Source: an uncultured Eubacteriales bacterium
GTDB taxonomy: Bacteria > Bacillota_I > Bacilli_A > RF39 > UBA660
DNA: 37,399 nucleotides
Assembly (NCBI GenBank): GCA_900319955.1
Contig: ONQM01000005.1
Location: forward strand, 1 to 37,399
Direction: 5' to 3'
The notes under the pieces: model-generated
What the model saw: the letters and a program-made list of their open reading frames with translations, nothing else
Told to the model about the DNA's origin: nothing
Databases searched by the model: none
Program-made: the position numbers and the translations under genes
Part shown: positions 1 to 8,041 of the stretch, piece after piece
How positions within the stretch are numbered: position 1 is the first letter of the stretch
How the letters are laid out: every line of letters starts with the position of its first letter

Positions 1-1
1 T

Positions 2-352
2 AATGGCTGGTATACAGAGTTAAGTGGTGGAAGTAAAATTACATCAGATACTAAAGTAACAGGAGATACAACATATTATGCACAATGGACAGCAACAACT
101 TATACTAAAAACGTAAGTGGTTCAAATGGATGGAGTGCAGATTATACATGTAGTAATGGAAGAGGAACAATGACAGCATGCTATTATAATGGAACAAAGT
201 GTGATGGTGGCTCTAGCGGCTATTCCTACCGCTTCGACGGGTGTACCTACAGTGCGAGCGACGACCGCCCCTGGCCTTATTACAACTGCAGTACTAGCAT
301 GAGCCGCAACTACGTCCACGGTGGAGGTATGTCTTCTAGTATTTCTTGCTAA
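2..352 (+). CDS. Surface protein C-terminus (partial), InlB/Listeria-Bacteroides-type repeat followed by a DGR-like variable C-terminus
   Basis: The frame is open from base 2 and stops with TAA at 350-352; the start lies left of the window, so 116 C-terminal residues are seen. Residues 2-29 (GWYTELSGG ... TYYAQW) match the last part of an InlB B-repeat (Listeria-Bacteroides repeat), a beta-grasp module of secreted surface proteins. Residues 30-116 are Gly/Ser/Tyr-rich with six Cys, which could form disulfides outside the cell. Codon use changes abruptly: 3 of 69 codons end in C before base 209, but 25 of 37 do in 209-319, and GC there is about 59%. Such a run of NNC codons at the 3' end of a gene is what adenine mutagenesis of AAC codons produces in DGR target genes. 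No LPxTG anchor or transmembrane tail follows. The surface-repeat call is firm; the ligand and exact fold are unknown. Confidence 0.75.
   Translation, partial: NGWYTELSGGSKITSDTKVTGDTTYYAQWTATTYTKNVSGSNGWSADYTCSNGRGTMTACYYNGTKCDGGSSGYSYRFDGCTYSASDDRPWPYYNCSTSMSRNYVHGGGMSSSISC
209..322 (+). other. Candidate DGR variable region (VR)
   Basis: This 114-bp block at the 3' end of the partial surface gene is GC-rich in a very AT-rich genome and has 25 NNC codons out of the 37 that start at 209-317 (TAC, CGC, GAC, AGC, AAC, CAC, GTC, TGC and others). In known DGRs the template repeat is rich in AAC codons, whose first two adenines are randomised by error-prone reverse transcription, giving NNC codons that cannot be stops. 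The block is followed by a constant-looking tail and a strong inverted repeat just after the stop, as in known DGR targets. No reverse transcriptase, accessory gene or template repeat lies in the window, so those would have to be to the left or elsewhere in the genome. The pattern is seen; the mechanism is inferred. Confidence 0.6.
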
Positions 353-384
353 TATAGTATGCGATAAGCATACTATATTTTTTT
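351..384 (+). terminator. Strong hairpin after the surface-protein gene (terminator, possibly also DGR cruciform)
   Basis: A perfect 12-bp inverted repeat occupies 351-362 and 368-379 with a GATAA loop, followed by a T-rich tract. It reads as a Rho-independent terminator overlapping the stop codon. In characterised DGRs a hairpin or cruciform a few bases past the variable region helps retrohoming, so it may have two roles. Confidence 0.8.
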
Positions 385-393
385 ATTATTTTC

Positions 394-402
394 TGATATA
401 AT
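394..402 (+). promoter_or_regulatory. Extended -10 promoter of uvrC
   Basis: TGATATAAT (extended -10) lies about 25 bases before the uvrC start. No convincing -35 is present, as is usual for extended -10 promoters. The leader would be only about 20 bases. Confidence 0.5.
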
Positions 403-427
403 ACGTTAAGTGAAAGGAGCATGTTAT

Positions 428-2200
428 ATGAAAGATTTTAAAGAGAAGTTAGCTTTAGTTCCAACTAAACCTGGTAGTTATCAAATGAAAGATAAAGATG
501 GAATAATTATATATGTTGGTAAAGCTAAAAACTTGCAAAGAAGATTAAGAAGTTATTTTACAAGAACTGTATATGGTAAAACTAAGATGCTTGTTGAAAA
601 TATTGATGACTTTGACTATATTGTTACATCAAGTGAATTAGAGTCTTTAATTCTTGAAATAACTTTAATTAAAAAATATAATCCTAAATATAATATACTT
701 CTTAAAGATGATAAATCTTATCCTTATATAGAACTTACTAATGAAAAGTATCCTAGAGTTAGAATAGTTAGAAATGCTAAAAGAAAAAAAGTTAAATCAA
801 GACTTTTTGGTCCATATCCTAATACTTATGCTGCTAGAAAAACAGTAGAAATAATTAATAAAATATATCCGTTAAGAAAATGTGAGCATTTAAAAGATGC
901 ACCTTGTCTTTATTACCATATAGGACAGTGTCTAGGATATTGCTTTAAAGATATAGATAAAGAAACTATCGATAATATGAATAAAGAAATAATATCTTTC
1001 TTAAAAGGTGATAGTACCAAAGTAGAAGAAAGATTAAAAAGTGAGATGGAAAAAGCATCTAATGCTATGAATTATGAAAGAGCATTAGAATATAAGAATA
1101 TGCTTGATGATGTTAAAATAACATTAAAGAAACAAAAAATAGATCTCAATAAAGGATATAATTTTGATATGATTAACTTCTATAGAGATGAAAATTATTT
1201 AAGTGTTGTTATATTCTTTATAAGAGATGGACTTCTATTTGGAAGAGATAAAGGCATAGTTAAAACACTTGATGATACAGAAGAAGATTTAACAGAATAT
1301 ATAATTAAATATTATGATAAAAAAGGACTTTTACCAACTAAACTATATGTACCTGAAGAAATAAATAGTGAAGTACTATCAGAGTACTTTAATATAAAAG
1401 TTTTAACAGCATATAGAGGTAAATTAAAGAGCTTATCAGATTTAGCTAGAGAAAACGCTAAAACAAATCTTAAGAATAATGAAAAAGAATTAATTAAAGA
1501 TGAAGAAAAGAGACTTGATGCTTCTAAAGAACTTGCAAAACTTCTTAATATTCCAAAAGTAGAAAGAATAGAGTCTTTTGATAACTCTCATCTTTTTGGA
1601 ACATATTATGTTGGAGGCATGGTTGTATTTGATAACTTTAAACCAAATAAAAACTTATATAGGAAATATAAACTTGCAGAAGGTGTAAAAGATGATATTA
1701 GTGCAATGAGAGAAGTTCTTTATAGAAGATATTCTAAAAGTGTAATAGATAGAGAATATGTACCAGACTTAATTGTACTAGATGGTGGTGTATCACAAAT
1801 AAACGTATGTAAAGAAGTACTTGATGAGCTTCATTTAAATATACCTCTTTGTGGTCTTGTTAAAGATGATAAACATAGAACGAATCATCTTCTTAATTCT
1901 GATTTAGAATTAATTGAGATAGATTCTCACTCTAATTTATTCCTTTATTTATCTAAAATACAGGAAGAAGTACACCGCTTTGCAATAACATATCATAGAA
2001 CTATTAAAGCTAAAGGGCTACTTCAGTCAACACTTGATATGGTACCAGGTATAGGAGAAGTAAGAAAGAAAGAATTAATAAGACACTTTGGATCATTTAA
2101 GAAAATGAAAGAAGCATCTAAAGAAGAATTACTTGACATATTACCAAGTGATGTCGCAGAAAATCTGTATAATTTTTTACAAAGTTCTAGCAATAGCTAG
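428..2200 (+). CDS. uvrC: UvrABC excinuclease subunit C
   Basis: UvrC is the nuclease of nucleotide excision repair; it cuts both sides of a lesion marked by UvrA/UvrB. At 590 residues the length is normal. The N-terminal GIY-YIG nuclease domain is visible (G16-S17-Y18 and Y29-V30-G31), then the Cys-rich RKC...C...C region conserved in the family (residues about 150-175), a UVR coiled segment that binds UvrB (about 195-225), the RNase H-like second nuclease domain, and a C-terminal helix-hairpin-helix (PGIGEVRKKEL). ATG 428 is chosen because AAAGGAG at 413-419 is spaced 8 bases before it; the upstream in-frame GTG at 410 has no Shine-Dalgarno sequence. It is monocistronic, with its own promoter and a terminator at 2184-2209. 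No UvrA or UvrB gene is in the window. Confidence 0.97.
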   Translation: MKDFKEKLALVPTKPGSYQMKDKDGIIIYVGKAKNLQRRLRSYFTRTVYGKTKMLVENIDDFDYIVTSSELESLILEITLIKKYNPKYNILLKDDKSYPYIELTNEKYPRVRIVRNAKRKKVKSRLFGPYPNTYAARKTVEIINKIYPLRKCEHLKDAPCLYYHIGQCLGYCFKDIDKETIDNMNKEIISFLKGDSTKVEERLKSEMEKASNAMNYERALEYKNMLDDVKITLKKQKIDLNKGYNFDMINFYRDENYLSVVIFFIRDGLLFGRDKGIVKTLDDTEEDLTEYIIKYYDKKGLLPTKLYVPEEINSEVLSEYFNIKVLTAYRGKLKSLSDLARENAKTNLKNNEKELIKDEEKRLDASKELAKLLNIPKVERIESFDNSHLFGTYYVGGMVVFDNFKPNKNLYRKYKLAEGVKDDISAMREVLYRRYSKSVIDREYVPDLIVLDGGVSQINVCKEVLDELHLNIPLCGLVKDDKHRTNHLLNSDLELIEIDSHSNLFLYLSKIQEEVHRFAITYHRTIKAKGLLQSTLDMVPGIGEVRKKELIRHFGSFKKMKEASKEELLDILPSDVAENLYNFLQSSSNS

Positions 2201-2209
2201 ACTTTTTTT
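2184..2209 (+). terminator. uvrC terminator
   Basis: GTTCTAGC-AATA-GCTAGAC forms a stem with one bulged base and is followed by seven T. The uvrC stop codon is inside the hairpin. Confidence 0.8.
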
Positions 2210-2242
2210 GTATAATAATTTTATAGTCGGAGAGTGATAAAC

Positions 2243-2689
2243 ATGAATAAAAAAGGATTTACACTTGTTGAACTTTTAGCAGTTATGGCTCTTGTTGCAA
2301 TGCTTTCAGGAGTAGCAGTCGCTGCAACTACAAAATGGATAGTAAAATCAAAAAAAGATACATTTACAAACTATGAAGAAAACTTACAAAAGGCTGCAGA
2401 AAACTATATATCTAGTAGAACAGATTTAGTTGTACCTGGTGATACTGCAGGAACAAACATAAGTGCTGCAGATATGCATGATAGTGGAGTTCTTGAAAAT
2501 TTAATTGATCCAATAAAAAAAGAACCATGTTCTTATAAAAATAGTTATGTAAATGTTAAAGGTGTATATGATACAGCTGATTCATACAACATAACATATA
2601 AATATATTACATGTCTAAGATGTCCTAATTATACAAGTGAAGCTTGTTCTAATCCAGTATTTAGTAATATAAAAATTGTTGATGAATAG
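2243..2689 (+). CDS. Type IV pilin-like (prepilin N-terminal) protein
   Basis: This 148-residue protein starts with a class III prepilin signal: KKGFTLVELLAVMAL, with cleavage expected between Gly and Phe and the conserved Glu at +5 of the mature protein, followed by a hydrophobic helix of about 20 residues. Such proteins are processed by a prepilin peptidase and assembled into pili or pseudopili. The C-terminal part has four Cys (PCSYK, TCLRCP, EACS), so a disulfide-stabilised head is plausible. ATG 2243 is chosen from CGGAGAG at 2229-2235; the in-frame GTG at 2234 lacks a site. No other pilus gene (ATPase, platform protein, peptidase) is in the window, so the protein would depend on machinery elsewhere. 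It may be a competence-type pseudopilin or a lone surface fibre protein. Confidence 0.85.
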   Translation: MNKKGFTLVELLAVMALVAMLSGVAVAATTKWIVKSKKDTFTNYEENLQKAAENYISSRTDLVVPGDTAGTNISAADMHDSGVLENLIDPIKKEPCSYKNSYVNVKGVYDTADSYNITYKYITCLRCPNYTSEACSNPVFSNIKIVDE

Positions 2690-2712
2690 AATTGAAAAAC
2701 TAAATTAAATAT

Positions 2713-2753
2713 ATTATCAGAAGTTTTATTATTTAAATAGCTTATTTAATAAT
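2713..2753 (+). terminator. Possible terminator of the pilin gene
   Basis: An AT-only stem, ATTATTTAAATA / TATTTAATAAT with loop GCT and one bulged T, lies shortly after the pilin stop. It lacks a good T-run, so termination is uncertain. Confidence 0.3.
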
Positions 2754-2797
2754 TCTTGTATCATATTTTAATCAAGCTGTACTTTAAAACATAAATT

Positions 2798-2966
2798 TGA
2801 TATAGTAAAGGCGTATTAAATGAAGAAACCTTCATATAATATATTTGAGGCTAATGTTAGTCTTCATGAAAAAGCGAGTGATCCCAACTCCTTATGGATG
2901 CGTATGTATCACATAAGTTAATAGGGAATGGAAAAAGTAATCAGAGATTAATTTCTCTGATTTTTT
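2798..2966 (+). ncRNA. Structured RNA ending in a terminator, probable antitoxin RNA of the adjacent type III toxin locus
   Basis: An extended -10 (TGATATAGT, 2798-2806) is followed by a non-coding stretch that folds well: GAGGCTA/TAGTCTT (2847-2853 with 2858-2864), CTTATG/CATAAG (2891-2896 with 2912-2917), and a perfect 9-bp terminator stem at 2939-2947/2954-2962 followed by T residues. GTGAT at 2878-2882 can pair with ATCAC at 2908-2912, almost wholly inside the CTTATG/CATAAG loop, which would be a pseudoknot. ATGAAGA at 2820-2826 can pair with either CTTCAT (2830) or TCTTCAT (2861). Type III toxin-antitoxin loci have the order promoter, antitoxin RNA, terminator, toxin gene, as here. However, the tandem repeats usual for those antitoxins are not obvious. 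It could instead be an unrelated small RNA. Confidence 0.5.
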
Positions 2967-3043
2967 GATATTTATTAAAAAAATCCTTGTAAGTATTTAA
3001 ATAGTTTGTTATTATTTAATTAAATTGAAAGGGTGGTTTATAA

Positions 3044-3561
3044 ATGAATGATTTAATAATTGTAAGAATTGATGAAAAATATTGTAACTATTTAAGAAAA
3101 TTTGATAGCAAAGTTCCATATAATCATATAATTATGGTAAGAAAAAATTAAGACCATTTGTTGGAGCATTATTCAAGGTATAAGGTATACTTTATTTTGC
3201 ACCTCTTTCAAGTCCTAAACCTAAACATTTGAAATTAAAAAATAAATTAGATTTTATGAAGATAAATAATGGTAAATGGGGCACTATCAATTTTAATAAT
3301 ATGCTTCCAGTAACAAGAAATAATATTATTGAAATTGATTTAAATGTAAAAGTAAAAGACGAAAATCAAAGAAAATATGTAAGTCTTTTAAGAGACCAAT
3401 TAAGATGGCTAAGACGTAATAGCGATGATTTATATAGAAAATCATATAAACTTTATAATGAATATGTAAATGGAACATTAAATAAAGGTATAATGAAAAG
3501 ATGCTGTAATTTTAAATTATTAGAAGAAAAGTGTAAAGAATATAATGAAAAAAATAATTAA
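3044..3561 (+). pseudogene. Type III toxin-antitoxin endoribonuclease, ToxN/AbiQ family, disrupted
   Basis: The first 30 or so codons from ATG 3044 (site GGGTGG upstream) read MNDLIIVRIDEKYCNYLRKF..., like the N-terminus of ToxN/AbiQ toxins. The frame ends at TAA 3149-3151. After an A-run at 3142-3147 the family sequence continues in another frame (KKLRPFVGALFKV), meets an in-frame TAA at 3181-3183, then resumes with the hallmark APLSSPKPKH and INFNNMLPV and runs to 3561. Two independent lesions make it a pseudogene. The intact family cuts RNA and gives abortive-infection phage defence when its RNA antitoxin is titrated. The 110-residue open part from TTG 3229 has no good ribosome site. The preceding structured RNA with its terminator fits the standard locus order. 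Confidence 0.85.
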
Positions 3562-4963
3562 ACATAAAAATATAATACTATTTATAAGCTTTATAACAAT
3601 TACTATTATAGGCTTTCTTTGTCATGAAATATGGGAAGATGAAGCTCAAGAATATTTAATTATTAAAAATTTAGACTTAATAGGTATATTTAAAAATGCT
3701 TATTTAGAAGGGCATCCAGTACTCTATTATTATATACTTTATCCATTTATTAAAGTAGGATTTGGTCCTAGAATAGTAAATATAATTAGTTTAATATTTA
3801 TGTATATTGGAGTATATATAATAATATTTAAATTAAAAATAAATGATTTATTAAAGATACTTTTTATAACGCACTATTCAGTTATTTATCAGTATTCTCT
3901 TATTGGAAGAAGTTATTCTTTAGTTTTTTTATTAATTCTTTTGATTACATATTATTATAAAGAAAGAGATGAAAGAAGTATTCTTTATTCAGTTTTATTA
4001 GGACTTCTTCTTAATACTCATCTTTTAGCAGTACCTTTTTCTATAATTCTATTTATATTTACATATATAGATAAGATAAAAAATAAAAAATTAAATAAAA
4101 AAGATTATATTGGAATAATAACATACTTATTATTTTGTATATTACTTTTTATGCAATTTTATAAACTAATGACAATAAGTAATGGAATGAGTTTAAGTAA
4201 AGATAATTTGTTTTTATCATTTTTAGGAGTATTTTTTGGAGCACCTTTATTTATATTTAATAATAGTCACCCATTCCTAACTGTATTTGGATACATATTT
4301 TTCTTCTATACTTTTTATATATTTTATAAAAGTGATAAGAAAATATTTTTAATAGAATTATTAAACTACATTATATTTGTACTTTTATATTCTAAAATAA
4401 GTGGACTATTTTTCTATACACATAGACTAAACTTTTACTTCTTCTTTCTTATATTTGGACTTTCTAATATAAATTATAAATATAATAGAAAAGAGTATAT
4501 ATTAATAATACTTGTAATAATAATAGGACTTATTATGGATATTAGAAGTTATTGCTTAGAGATTAATTATAAATATTCTGATGGACTAAGTGCATCTAAA
4601 TATATAAGAAATAATATAAACAAAGAAAATACTATATATACAGTAAGTGATAGAGAAGAAGACGTTTTAGTACTTCCTGTTATACTCTATAGTGATAATT
4701 ATAAATTTTACAATCTAAATAGTAATAAATATTATAAATATGTTATATGGAATAAAGAAAGAGAAAAAAAATTAGATTATAAAAATATATGTAAAGAATT
4801 AAATAAGAATAATAAATCATATTTATTGCTTACTAAGAATTATGAAAATAAAGAAAAACTATTAAATAAACTTTCTAAAGACTATAAAGTAAAAGTACTT
4901 TACACATCAGATAAAAAATCTATTACAAAAGAATCTTATATATTATATGAAAGGACAAAATAA
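3545..4963 (+). CDS. Polytopic membrane protein, GT-C (PMT/ArnT-like) glycosyltransferase candidate
   Basis: A 472-residue integral membrane protein with about ten hydrophobic helices. Its first extracytoplasmic loop carries an acidic pair in HEIWEDEAQ (residues 28-35), the place where GT-C lipid-phosphate-sugar-dependent transferases hold their catalytic Asp/Glu. The region GHPVLYYYILYPF and the Arg-Ser-Tyr (GRSYS) further on also fit this fold. The last 120 residues are soluble and Lys/Asn/Tyr-rich. A role in decorating cell-wall polymers or surface proteins with sugar is inferred; the acceptor is unknown. The ATG lies 17 bases inside the 3' end of the ToxN pseudogene, in another frame, so expression may once have been coupled to it. 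No terminator separates them. Confidence 0.7.
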   Translation: MKKIIKHKNIILFISFITITIIGFLCHEIWEDEAQEYLIIKNLDLIGIFKNAYLEGHPVLYYYILYPFIKVGFGPRIVNIISLIFMYIGVYIIIFKLKINDLLKILFITHYSVIYQYSLIGRSYSLVFLLILLITYYYKERDERSILYSVLLGLLLNTHLLAVPFSIILFIFTYIDKIKNKKLNKKDYIGIITYLLFCILLFMQFYKLMTISNGMSLSKDNLFLSFLGVFFGAPLFIFNNSHPFLTVFGYIFFFYTFYIFYKSDKKIFLIELLNYIIFVLLYSKISGLFFYTHRLNFYFFFLIFGLSNINYKYNRKEYILIILVIIIGLIMDIRSYCLEINYKYSDGLSASKYIRNNINKENTIYTVSDREEDVLVLPVILYSDNYKFYNLNSNKYYKYVIWNKEREKKLDYKNICKELNKNNKSYLLLTKNYENKEKLLNKLSKDYKVKVLYTSDKKSITKESYILYERTK

Positions 4964-4984
4964 AATGTGTAAAGAATGCATCTC

Positions 4985-5000
4985 TGTTGCAAATGCAACA
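4985..5000 (+). promoter_or_regulatory. Perfect palindrome upstream of pflB (operator candidate)
   Basis: TGTTGCA-AA-TGCAACA has 7-bp arms and a 2-bp spacer, ends about 50 bases before the pflB start, and is followed by a possible extended -10 (TGTTATACT, 5019-5027). No T-run follows, so it is more likely a protein site than a terminator. I do not match it to Rex, Fnr or CcpA consensus sites. Confidence 0.45.
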
Positions 5001-5048
5001 TAGCAAAATAAAATATTATGTTATACTTGTAAAGTGGAGGTAATAAAA

Positions 5049-7283
5049 ATGAGAGAAGAATGGAATGGATTTAAAGAGGGAGTTTGGAATAAAGAAATAA
5101 ATGTAGAAAACTTTATAAGAAAAAATTATAAAGCTTACAATGGAGATGAATCTTTCTTAAAGCTTGCAACTGATAAAACAAAAAGAATATTGAATGTTTA
5201 TAACAACATGTGCAGGGAGGAAAATAAAAAACATGTACTTGATATTGATACAAAAACACCTGCAGGAATAACAACATTTAAACCAGGCTATATTAGTAAA
5301 GATGATGATGTAATAGTAGGACTTCAAACAGATAAGCTTGGTAAAAGAATGATAGTACCTAAAGGTGGACTTAGGATGATCTATGATGAGCTTAATGCAT
5401 ATAACTATAAGATGGATCCTACACTTGACAAATTTTTAAATTCAAATCTTTTTAAATCACATAACGATGGAGTATTTGATGCTTATACTGATGAGATAAA
5501 AAAAGCTAGACATAGTAAGCTTTTAACTGGACTTCCTGATGCTTATGGAAGAGGAAGAATAATAGGTGACTACAGAAGAATTGCTCTTTATGGAATAGAT
5601 TATCTAATAGAAGAAAAAGAAAGTGATTTCCATAATATGAAAATAAATGTTATGGATGAAGAAACTATTAGATTAAGAGAAGAAATAAGTGAGCAGATAA
5701 GAGCATTAAAAGAAATGAAAGAGATGGCAAAACAGTATCACTTTGATATATCAGCACCTGCTAAAAATGCACGAGAAGCTGTTCAGTGGACATACTTTGG
5801 GTATCTCGCTGCAATAAAAGAAAATAATGGTGCTGCTATGTCACTTGGAAGAGTTGACGCTTTCTTTGATATTTATTTTGAAAGAGATTTTGAGCGTGGC
5901 ATACTTGATGAAGAAGGTGCACAAGAGATAATTGATAACTTTGTAATTAAACTTCGTGCAGCGCGTCATTTAAGAACACCAGAATATGATGAATTATTCT
6001 CAGGTGATCCAACATGGGTTACATGCTCTCTTGGTGGAATGACAAACGATGATAAAAGTATGGTTAATAAAACATCTTATAGAATAGTGCATACCCTAGA
6101 AAATTTAGGATCAGCACCAGAACCTAATATAACAATACTTTGGTCAAAAGATTTACCTGAATCATGGAAAAAATATTGTGCTATGATAAGTATTAAAACT
6201 GATTCTATTCAGTATGAAAATGATGATTTAATGCGTCCTTCTATGGGAGATGATTATGGTATTGCATGTTGTGTTTCTGCAATGAAGCTAGGAAAAGATA
6301 TGCAGTTCTTTGGAGCAAGGTGTAATCTTGCAAAAGCTCTTCTATATTCATTAAATGGAGGATATGATGAAAAAACTAAACTAAAAGTTATTGATGGCTT
6401 TACTAAGGATACTGAAGAAGTGCTTGAATATAAAATAGTTAGAAAAAATTATTCCAAAATGCTTAAAGAAGTTGCAAGAATATATAGTGATGCAATGAAT
6501 ATTATTCACTATATGCATGATAAATATGCATACGAAGCAGGTCAGATGGCACTTCATGATACATATGTAAATCGTCTTATGGCTTATGGAATTGCAGGAT
6601 TTTCAGTTGCAGTTGATAGTTTATCTGCAATTAAATATGCACATGTTTATCCAGTACGTGATAAAGATGGCATTACTAAAGACTTTAAAATTGAAGGAGA
6701 TTTTCCTAAATATGGAAATGATGATGATAGAGTAGATATGCTAGGAGAAGAACTATTAGAAGAATTTTATAATGATTTAGCATCACATAAATGCTATAGA
6801 AATGCAAAACCTACTATGTCAATTCTAACAATAACATCTAACGTTGTATATGGAGAAAATACTGGTGCAACACCAGATGGAAGAGGAGCAGGTATTCCTT
6901 TTGCACCAGGTGCTAACCCAATGCATGGAAGAGATGAAAGTGGAGCAATTGCATCATTAAACTCAGTTGCAAAATTAAACTGGGATAAATACTGTAGAGA
7001 TGGAATATCAAATACATTTACAGTAGTGCCTCAGGCACTTGGAATGAATGAAGAGGAGCGAGTAAATAACCTAGTATCATTAATGAATGGATACTTTATT
7101 CAAGGAGCACATCACTTAAATGTTAATGTACTTAATAGAGAAACATTAATTGATGCAATGAATAATCCTGATAAATATCCACTACTTACAATAAGAGTAT
7201 CAGGTTATGCTGTAAGATTTAATAAACTAACTAGAAAACAACAAGAAGAAGTAATATCAAGAACATTCCATGAGAAAATGTAA
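5049..7283 (+). CDS. pflB: Formate C-acetyltransferase (pyruvate formate-lyase)
   Basis: PFL converts pyruvate and CoA to acetyl-CoA and formate without oxygen, using a glycyl radical. The 744-residue protein has both signature sites: the adjacent active-site Cys407-Cys408 in [11 protein letters not shown], and the radical Gly719 in RVSGYAVRF near the C-terminus, followed by the usual SRTFH ending. The start is ATG 5049 with GTGGAGG about 8 bases before it; the upstream in-frame GTG at 5034 is part of that ribosome site. The activase gene follows with only one base between the chosen start and this stop, so the two are co-translated. Together they mark an anaerobic mixed-acid metabolism. A palindrome upstream suggests repressor or activator control. 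Confidence 0.98.
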   Translation: MREEWNGFKEGVWNKEINVENFIRKNYKAYNGDESFLKLATDKTKRILNVYNNMCREENKKHVLDIDTKTPAGITTFKPGYISKDDDVIVGLQTDKLGKRMIVPKGGLRMIYDELNAYNYKMDPTLDKFLNSNLFKSHNDGVFDAYTDEIKKARHSKLLTGLPDAYGRGRIIGDYRRIALYGIDYLIEEKESDFHNMKINVMDEETIRLREEISEQIRALKEMKEMAKQYHFDISAPAKNAREAVQWTYFGYLAAIKENNGAAMSLGRVDAFFDIYFERDFERGILDEEGAQEIIDNFVIKLRAARHLRTPEYDELFSGDPTWVTCSLGGMTNDDKSMVNKTSYRIVHTLENLGSAPEPNITILWSKDLPESWKKYCAMISIKTDSIQYENDDLMRPSMGDDYGIACCVSAMKLGKDMQFFGARCNLAKALLYSLNGGYDEKTKLKVIDGFTKDTEEVLEYKIVRKNYSKMLKEVARIYSDAMNIIHYMHDKYAYEAGQMALHDTYVNRLMAYGIAGFSVAVDSLSAIKYAHVYPVRDKDGITKDFKIEGDFPKYGNDDDRVDMLGEELLEEFYNDLASHKCYRNAKPTMSILTITSNVVYGENTGATPDGRGAGIPFAPGANPMHGRDESGAIASLNSVAKLNWDKYCRDGISNTFTVVPQALGMNEEERVNNLVSLMNGYFIQGAHHLNVNVLNRETLIDAMNNPDKYPLLTIRVSGYAVRFNKLTRKQQEEVISRTFHEKM

Positions 7284-7284
7284 T

Positions 7285-8025
7285 ATGAAAGCAAGTATAG
7301 ATAGTATAGAAACATTTGGTTTAGTTGATGGACCTGGTATCAGAACAGTCGTATTCTTTAATGGTTGCTGCTTAAGATGCAAATACTGTCATAATCCAGA
7401 AATGTGGCATAAGAAAGTGAATAATTATACAGTAGATGATTTAGTTAAAAAAATATTAAGATCGAAGCCTTATTACAATGGAATAGGCGGTGTTACCTTT
7501 TCTGGAGGAGAGCCACTAATTCATGCAGATTTTATAATAGAAGTATGTAAGAAATTAAAAAAAGAAGGCATTAATACATGTCTTGATACTGCAGGAGTTG
7601 GTCTTGGAAATTATGAAGAAATATTAAAATATATTGATATAGTACTTTTAGATGTTAAGCACACTAGAAAAGATGGTTATAAAGATATTACTGGAAAGCC
7701 TTTAAAAGAAGTAGAAAACTTTATAGATACTTGTAACAAATTAAATAAAAGAATTTGGATAAGGCAAGTAATAGTTCCAGGCATCATGGATAATTATGAA
7801 TATATGGATTCACTTGTAAACTATTTAGGGCATATTAAAGGAATTGAGCGAGTAGACTTCTTACCATTTCATAGACTAGGTAGAGAAAAATATATAAAGT
7901 TAGGTATTCCTTATCCTTATGAAAACAAAAATGACATGGATAAAGAAAGGACAGAAAAGCTTTATAAATATTTTATAAGTAAATATAAAGAAAAATATAA
8001 TACCAATTTAGAAAAAAGAAAGTAA
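7285..8025 (+). CDS. pflA: Pyruvate formate-lyase activating enzyme (radical SAM)
   Basis: This enzyme uses a [4Fe-4S] cluster and S-adenosylmethionine to abstract a hydrogen from the glycine of PFL. The 246-residue protein carries the cluster motif C28-x3-C32-x2-C35 (CCLRCKYC), the upstream DGPGIRTVVF that is typical of PFL activases, and the GGE motif (TFSGGEP). Start choice is not certain: ATG 7285 gives the usual N-terminus (MKASIDSIETFGLVDG), while ATG 7270 would overlap pflB by 14 bases. Neither has a strong ribosome site, so translation by coupling to pflB is likely. A bidirectional terminator separates it from the convergent Fic gene. Confidence 0.97.
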   Translation: MKASIDSIETFGLVDGPGIRTVVFFNGCCLRCKYCHNPEMWHKKVNNYTVDDLVKKILRSKPYYNGIGGVTFSGGEPLIHADFIIEVCKKLKKEGINTCLDTAGVGLGNYEEILKYIDIVLLDVKHTRKDGYKDITGKPLKEVENFIDTCNKLNKRIWIRQVIVPGIMDNYEYMDSLVNYLGHIKGIERVDFLPFHRLGREKYIKLGIPYPYENKNDMDKERTEKLYKYFISKYKEKYNTNLEKRK

Positions 8026-8041
8026 CAACTACTTTCTTTTA
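8014..8041 (+). terminator. Bidirectional terminator between pflA and the Fic gene
   Basis: AAAAGAAAGTA-ACAAC-TACTTTCTTTT gives an 11-bp stem with an A-rich left and T-rich right side, so it can serve both convergent genes. It overlaps both stop-codon regions. Confidence 0.7.

Noticed and set aside
122-319. Minus-strand open frame of 65 residues over the NNC-rich block
   Set aside because: It exists because C-ending codons on the plus strand avoid stops on the minus strand; no ribosome site, and the plus frame has recognisable InlB-type repeat sequence.
2811-2960. 6S RNA, tmRNA, SRP RNA or a known riboswitch
   Set aside because: None of the conserved cores of those RNAs is present; the position before a ToxN-like gene favours an antitoxin RNA.
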